Source: Blastobasis lacticolella
Taxonomy: Eukaryota; Arthropoda; Insecta; Lepidoptera; Blastobasidae
Length of the DNA stretch: 64,000 nucleotides
Reading direction: 5' to 3'
Assembly: GCA_905147135.1 (NCBI GenBank)
Contig: LR990050.1
Location: forward strand, 16,366,001-16,430,000
Made by a program: the position numbers and the translations under genes. Shown piece by piece: positions 58,721 to 64,000 of this stretch. The notes beneath the pieces are model-generated. The model was not told where the DNA came from and made no database searches. It was given only the letters and a program-made list of their open reading frames with translations. The first letter of the stretch is position 1. Each line of letters begins with the position of its first letter.

Positions 58721-59305
58721 TTTAAATGCAAGTAATACTTTATTGCGTGTAAAAGTAAATACATTTTTTTAAAACCAAAGTTACAATGAGTTCACCTGTG
58801 ACACAGAGGCGTGAGTTTTATGTATGTATGTACAATGAGTCGGTAAACCTCTTATCGCTGATCTTTTGCAAGCCATTCATCTGATGGGACTTAAAGCAAT
58901 TAGGTACCTGTATTTGACGGCAGATAGGTTATTATATTAGGACTAAATCACAAAATGCTTTTTATTCTATAAAAGTCATTGGCAGCCTCTTAGCGTCCCG
59001 TATTATCAACTCAGGTCACTAATGCAAAATAAGAAGCCTTTATATGAAGTAGGGCTTCATCTCGTTTTTTATTACTTTCATAATCCGACTTACGGAAAGA
59101 AGGTACGTCGTAAAGCTTGGAATGTTGTTCGCCGGGAAGAAAGAAAAGTTATACGTCAGAATCTCTCGTCAGGAAATTATTTTTCTACTGCCTGCTTTAT
59201 TTTGTGTCGGATTTTTTTTTCAAATTAAGGTTTTATCGATAAGAAATAATTACCTGTACTTAATATTGATATTACTACTGAAAAATTAGAGCGAGGTTTG
59301 TAATA
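58721..59305. other. Non-coding DNA
   Basis: No gene or element recognised. Confidence 0.4.
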
Positions 59306-59570
59306 GCTATAGATAGCGGATCCGACTCGTAACTATAGGTAGCAAGTTCGATCCCCAGTGCTGCTAACCTACTCTTATTACCCTACAGTGCATTTTTTCT
59401 GAATTAAGTACATTATGAACATTAGTTTAACACTGTCAGAGAAAACATCGTGACACATTGAGGCGGATGAATATGTTACCATGATCCAATATGGTCAAGT
59501 TTCTCTGTTAACAGGATCACAGAGGTTACATGGCAGTCGCTCCGCTGTAACTATACTTAATCTGTCTTGG
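59306..59570 (+). mobile_element. tRNA-headed SINE, main family, decayed copy
   Basis: The head lacks its first part but keeps GCGGATCCGACTCGTAA and a fair box B (AGTTCGATCCCC). The body has ACCATGATCCAATATGGTCA and GGCAGTCGCTCCGCTGTAAC; the 3' end is missing. Confidence 0.7.
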
Positions 59571-59874
59571 ACGTATCCGTGGACATCGTGAGTGTTGTGT
59601 GCCGTGCAGCTCCGAATCAACAACAAATTGGCAATTCTATGTGAGGGTACGAGTCTACCAGCACATCACCGCAGCTCTCACCTCTCCATGGCAGTCGTCT
59701 CGTGACCACGGTGGGTGTAACCCTACCGAAACGTCGGGAAAACAAATCGAAAAGGTACGTCGCGTGCAAGTCTAATATAATAATAACATTACTCATTGAA
59801 TTCAAGGGGACAATTCTGGTATCGGTGCCTGCGCAAATATTTCGTACACGCTGGCCGGCCTAAATGCATCACCC

Positions 59875-60137
59875 CCACCACGGCTAGCACTGCCGTACAA
59901 AAGGAGGCCGTGTGGTATCCGGCAAGGTAGAATAGCACCAACCCCTTACACTCATGGGTGCCGTACAAGGCGGCTAATGTTTTCGAGACAAAAGATCAAG
60001 AGTCTCCGTAGTCTGGAAAATGGGCAGCAGCATTTTCCATTGTTATATTTAAACACTGCGATCTTCAACCCGCCTGCCAAGCGTGGAGATTATGGCAATA
60101 ACCTCCCCTTTCGTGGGAGAGGCCTGTGACGGGCTGT
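59875..60137 (-). mobile_element. Interspersed repeat, ACAGCCCGTAACAGTCCACT family, copy 3
   Basis: The complement of copy 1 over its whole length, including CTTACACTCATGGGTGCCG and CATTGTTATATTTAAACACT. It has an extra GGGAGAGGCCTGTGACGGG end. Confidence 0.65.
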
Positions 60138-60911
60138 GTAGATGAGTGCATTTATCTAGATTTGAGAAAAGCGTGTTTGCAGTACAGATTTTTATTTTTT
60201 TGCAACAAATTTTGTTTTGACAGAAAGAACAGAGTAGGAATCAAAAGACGGGTCTCTGATTCGAGTAGATTTCGTTTCCAGGAAAATAGAATAAACCCAA
60301 AAGTGAAAAAATGCACTCACTGCATTTTAATTTTGTACGGCAGAGCACATGTGTGACCGCGACACATCTCGCGCCGCGAGAAAGCGTCACTATATATGTC
60401 GCGCCTTTTCTGGCTAGTTGTTGGATGAGCTCGTTAAACGACCCCTTTGTTTTCCCGTAGTTTTTGACGTTTTATAAAATATACCATACAGTAAAAAAAC
60501 GAAAAAAAAAATGTTGGTACATACTTAGGTATCCTTGTTTTCTCCACAAGTAACAATTTAAATGGTATCCATAGATTAGTACAATTAGCTATTACAGTGT
60601 GGAATGTTTTGTAGCTAGTAGGTACTTGTATTATTATTAATATACATTTAACAAAATTGGACATCCTAAATTAAGCAGTGAGCCTTCGATCAAGAACACA
60701 GAGCCTGACTTTGAGCACGCAAATTGTGTCTTAAATTAGGGTCGAAGCCTTTATAACAAAGGAGATTTACTTCTTTGCGACAAGCTCCGTGGTAATTTCG
60801 ACAGTGATATTTGTGTAGATAGAAAATTTTCCTTTCAAATTAATTAGGAACATAAATTTAGTTGATTTTCGGAGAACTGGCCACCGAGAAACAATGAAAG
60901 GAGTTCCGGCA
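60138..60911. other. Non-coding DNA
   Basis: CGACACATCTCGCGCCGCGAG at about 60360 is GC-rich; otherwise AT-rich with no gene. Confidence 0.4.
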
Positions 60912-61234
60912 ACCCAGCCTATATGACCAATAACGTTGAGCTATATGTAATTAGAAGGGATTTTTCATTTTGTACAACATTTACTATGGTGACAACTCTC
61001 GAATAGCTGTGGGAAAAAAGTTATGGTCAAATAAAGTGAACATCGATTTGTACTTGAAAATTCGGCCTTTATGACTAATAATGTTCAGCGATATCTCCTT
61101 GTATAGTATTTATCATTTTCTACAACTTTTTTCCCACAACGATTCGAGGATTGTTGCCATAGTAAATGTTGTACAAAATGTAAAATCTTTTCCAATGACA
61201 TATGGCTCAACGTTATTGGTCATATAGGCTGGGG
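60912..61234. mobile_element. 323-bp foldback with internal duplication
   Basis: Arms of about 110 bp (60912-61022 and 61124-61234) pair through CCAGCCTATATGACCAATAA, TTTTGTACAACATTTACTAT and GGGAAAAAAGTT with their complements. A diverged direct copy of the left arm's outer part lies between them (61065-61125). Confidence 0.85.
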
Positions 61235-61280
61235 TCCATACATTTCTGCCGGTCGTCCTTTGTGTTGGAATTTATTAATT

Positions 61281-61488
61281 AAGTGCGCTTTCACATACAC
61301 GCTGTACCACCGGAGCCCTTCACATTACAGCGGGTGAAGCGCGGCTTACGACTGTCAAAGAGAATATAAACATTCGCGGCTCGGTCGTGCTGCTACCGCT
61401 TGGCTGTCGCGCTGCAGTCGCGCTGCAGCCGCGCAGATGTCGCGCAGAAGTCGTGCGACTAAATCGCCTACAACGTGAAAGCGCTCGA
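61281..61488. mobile_element. GC-rich MITE with GCGCTTTCAC termini
   Basis: AAGTGCGCTTTCACATACAC at the left and ACGTGAAAGCGCTC at the right form the ends. The interior is CpG-rich with GTCGCGCTGCA repeated in tandem at about 61407-61428. Confidence 0.65.
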
Positions 61489-61949
61489 ATAGAGTAGATA
61501 GGTTATAATCTTGAAACACGCAATAGATAGATATTAAGTATTTGTTTATTCTAAACTAGCGACTACAATTGTCTCAAAATAGCTCGTGAACTGTTAGAAA
61601 AATCTAAGCTTCATTTCTGAGAAAATTTTAGTCAGCAGCCAAAAGATTAATGTGGTACATCGCTATTGGCATTCAAAGTCCACTCAGGTTCCTCACCAAT
61701 CGTCCGCCACATGAATCCATAGATTTCTCGCATTTGTAACGGGTGCAGTGCGTAATTGCTCTTACACACGTATTTAGAAACGTTACTATGAGGTCTCACA
61801 CGCACGCGCAGGGTTAGAATCCAACTAATAATTTATACTTCAGCGACGGTCGGCACTATTTGTCCGTCAATATGAACAAAATTGACCAATCGAATGTAAG
61901 AGCCGCTGTCAGAAGTGTTACTTCTTAATAAATAATCGACTTGGCGTTA

Positions 61950-62325
61950 TAATGTTCCGATTATGCTCTGAAGACCCGGGGTACGCCTTGACCATCATCC
62001 AGGATTTGACAGATGAGGTAATTAGAGTGGAGCGACTGCCATCTGACCTCCGCGACCCTGCTACTAGAGGAACCTGACCGTAGCCAAATAGGCGCTGTCC
62101 TAATTGGCTACGGTCGTGCGACTATGATCGTGCGACGGGCGGTTTTGAGGTCTACTACTCGGATGGACGCCGCCTGACCATGCTCGCACGGCCGTTGCCA
62201 AACAGGACAGATCCCAAGAGCACCGGTTAGCATTCGACTAATGTACATAACTCAGAAAAGAGTCATTGCTACATGGCCGCAGTGGGGTTCGAAATCAGTT
62301 TCTCTAGATTAACAGTTGTCTTCGC
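61950..62325 (-). mobile_element. tRNA-headed SINE interrupted by a foldback
   Basis: On the minus strand the 3' end (complement of CTTGGCGTTATAATGTTCC) and body are followed, after an interruption, by AATGTACATAACTCAGAAAA and a tRNA-like head with box B as the complement of GGGGTTCGAAATC. About 80 bp of SINE body is replaced by the 62076-62210 element. Confidence 0.8.
62076..62210. mobile_element. GC-rich foldback, GCTGTCCTAATTG family, copy 2, inside a SINE
   Basis: The termini GCTGTCCTAATTGGCTACGG and, inverted, CTGTCCTGTTTGGCAACGG enclose GTGCGACGGGCGGTTTTGAG, which is shared with 37739-37877. An extra GACCGTAGCCAAATAG before it is the complement of the left end's GGCTACGGTC, so the left side is itself a hairpin. 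Confidence 0.75.
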
Positions 62326-62734
62326 ATAGTATTATTTGTGAATACCAACGTTAGATAGGTATGCCGGCTGACCTACACGCGTTCTAATCGCGTGACCTAC
62401 ATGACTATATCATTCTCGTGCGAGTGCATCTGCTAACTCGATTGGAATGATCGAATACGCAAATGTCGATTAGGCGTTCTCTGCATTTCACCTCTATATG
62501 ATCACCTGGATATGTGTGTAGCATTAAGCATTTAACAATAATAAATTATCGTTAAATTAAGGAACTGAAGGGATTGATTGTCATGAGTTTCCGGAATGGA
62601 AATAGTTAACTTTTGGTTGTTTGCGTGTATTGCTTGTACTTTGTACATTGAAAGCAATTGCATTTCAACGGCTCTTTCTTCTCCTTATCATTTTATTTTA
62701 TAATTGGACTAACCAGGCATTTAACCGCCACCTT

Positions 62735-62830
62735 ACTTGGTGGTAAATGATGATGAGGCCGATTATGAAGCATGCCTGTCTAGGAACAGCCTATTCACTC
62801 TAGCCTTAAAGGCGTCTAGATTATAATCTT
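62735..62830 (+). mobile_element. Repeat with GCATGCCTGTCTAG, copy 2
   Basis: GGTAAATGATGATGAGGCCG, AAGCATGCCTGTCTAGGAAC and CATTCACTCTAGCCTTAAAGG-like text; the inverted partner is at 56885-56995. Confidence 0.55.
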
Positions 62831-63129
62831 CTTTCTTATTACCTAAAGAGGTACGAAGTCAGACATTCCACTTTATGGAAAGTCACCATCATTGACACGT
62901 TGCTTTCATCGTCATTGGACAATGATTTCGTCAACGTCAAGGATTAAAATTTTTTATTGGAAGTTGATCCATAAGATTTTCAAATCAAGTGAATTGTGAG
63001 TAACTTCATAATTATTTTTGGTATAATTAACTAATTCTGGCTTTTCTAATATCACAATAGCATTATAGGTAATTATAGTCTATATTTAGTCGTCTTGGAA
63101 TAGCCTGAACGCTCAATACGTACAACCAA
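62831..63129. other. Non-coding DNA
   Basis: AT-rich; nothing recognised. Confidence 0.4.
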
Positions 63130-63366
63130 TACAGCCGTCCCACGCTACGATTGCCGGGATATGGTCGTAAGTCAAAGACCTATCTGTCCCATTGGCAATC
63201 GGTTCTGTTAGCTACGAGGCCTGTCCATTTCCATTTCAGTTTTGCGACTCTGGAACCTATGACAGTGACCTTAGTTCTGCTACGGATATCTTCGTTTCTG
63301 ATCCTATCCTGTAGAAAAGTTCCGAGCATAGCTCTCTCCATTGCAAACTGAGAGGCCTTTGGTTAA
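63130..63366 (-). pseudogene. RTE-like reverse transcriptase, C-terminal part, broken
   Basis: On the minus strand the frame reads FAMERAMLGTFLQDRIRNED, then continues through a Lys-Leu-Lys-Trp-Lys-Trp and an Ala-Asn-Arg-Thr-Asp motif before an in-frame TAG. The same frame then gives VFDLRPYPGNRSVGR. This order is that of the region after the polymerase domain of RTE-like LINE proteins, just before the GRPPTRWTDD motif found elsewhere in this window. One stop and truncation at both ends show it is dead. Confidence 0.75.
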
Positions 63367-64000
63367 CAATTTACCGAAATAAAAAGAAAACAATACAAAT
63401 TAACAGCCCTTTGTTCGAATCAAACGCTCAGATTCATTCGCCCACACAGGCGCCGACGAGCGATTCATCAGCCGCCCGACATCGCAGCATCCAATAAAAA
63501 TGTTAAGCCGCCGTTCGTTCCAATCTGTACTCGGTATCGCGGCCCCGGGCCGATTTACATGCATATAGAGAGCAGCAGCTTCGCATAAGCCGCACACTTA
63601 AGTGGCGAGTGAGCCGGGATAGCTGCGATTGGACCAGTTTCGGCTGGATGATGGATATTTTCGGCCGAGAGTTTTATTGTTGAGTGTTATTCATGTAGCA
63701 AAAAATAAGGGCATACAAATTTGATTTAATAATAAGTTTAGTCAGTACACATGACGTTTGTTTTTTATATGTTTTTGTTTCCGACATTTTTAGTTTTTAT
63801 TCCTAAAATTTGTTTTTACCCAGTAAAACAATAAGTATCCAAATCCAATAACACAAAAGTATTTAGTTCTTATTTTAACATCTACCTACTACAAACGAAA
63901 TATAAAAATTTTGTTTCGAAAATGTAAAAGTACGTAAAAAAACCATTCAGCAGACCCAGTGTGGTTTACAGAAGCTCGATACAAATGAAGCATCAAAATT
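63367..64000. other. End of window, CpG-richer block then AT-rich DNA
   Basis: 63395-63660 is repeat-free and CpG-rich with GATTCATTCGCCCAC, GCGGCCCCGGGCCGATTTAC and ATGCATATAGAG. It may be a promoter-like or regulatory block for a gene beyond the window. The last 340 bp are AT-rich. Confidence 0.35.

Noticed and set aside
1..64000. CRISPR array, bacterial operon, rRNA or viral genome
   Set aside because: No regularly spaced repeats, no clustered long ORFs and no rRNA-like sequence. Introns, SINEs and mariners point to an insect nuclear genome.

Overview
This window looks like nuclear DNA from a moth or butterfly (Lepidoptera). It is AT-rich and sparse in genes. It carries many short decayed transposon copies of types typical of lepidopteran genomes: tRNA-headed SINEs with poly-GATG-type neighbours, RTE-like and other non-LTR LINE stubs, mariner elements and many small inverted-repeat MITEs. 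It has no bacterial operons, no rRNA, no functional tRNA gene and no CRISPR array.

Only one host gene is well supported. Three exons on the + strand (3418-3630, 8610-8752, 9821-9923) join in frame into a 152-residue C-terminal part of a secreted chitin-binding protein. It has one type-2 chitin-binding domain (peritrophin-A, CBM14), as in the CPAP1 family of cuticular proteins. The signal-peptide exon is not visible and probably lies before base 1. Intron 1 (about 5 kb) holds LINE and SINE debris, a long inverted repeat with an antisense 144-codon ORF, and a transposon-free block that looks like an enhancer. Intron 2 holds a SINE.

From about 10 kb to the end (54 kb) I find no convincing host exon. 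This part is intergenic, or a large intron of an unseen gene. It is built from: (i) one SINE family with a tRNA-like head, with two copies bounded by clear target-site duplications (39.1 and 45.3 kb) and others truncated, inverted or interrupted (8.9, 15.3, 31.0, 34.9, 58.6, 59.3 and 61.9 kb); (ii) a second tRNA-headed SINE (5.4 and 57.8 kb); (iii) 3' ends of LINEs (window start, 4.5, 16.2, 20.5, 23.4, 44.3, 48.1 and 49.1 kb) and RTE-like reverse transcriptase scraps (18.6, 19.4, 20.5, 33.2 and 63.2 kb); (iv) two dead mariners, one at 31.2-32.6 kb with a TA-flanked MITE inside its transposase and one at 54.3-55.0 kb; and (v) MITEs, including a 418-bp pair at 20.0 and 40.4 kb and a hAT-like element with an 8-bp target duplication at 33.9-34.6 kb.

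I found no new gene system. The most instructive structures are the nested insertions (MITE in mariner at 31.9 kb, SINE in MITE at 15.1 kb, foldback in SINE at 62.1 kb), the 225-bp inverted repeat that supplies the start of an antisense ORF at 6.8 kb, a near-perfect 30-bp-arm hairpin at 22.66 kb, and the possible intronic enhancer at 7.65-8.04 kb. All family assignments come from reading the sequence; no database search was run.
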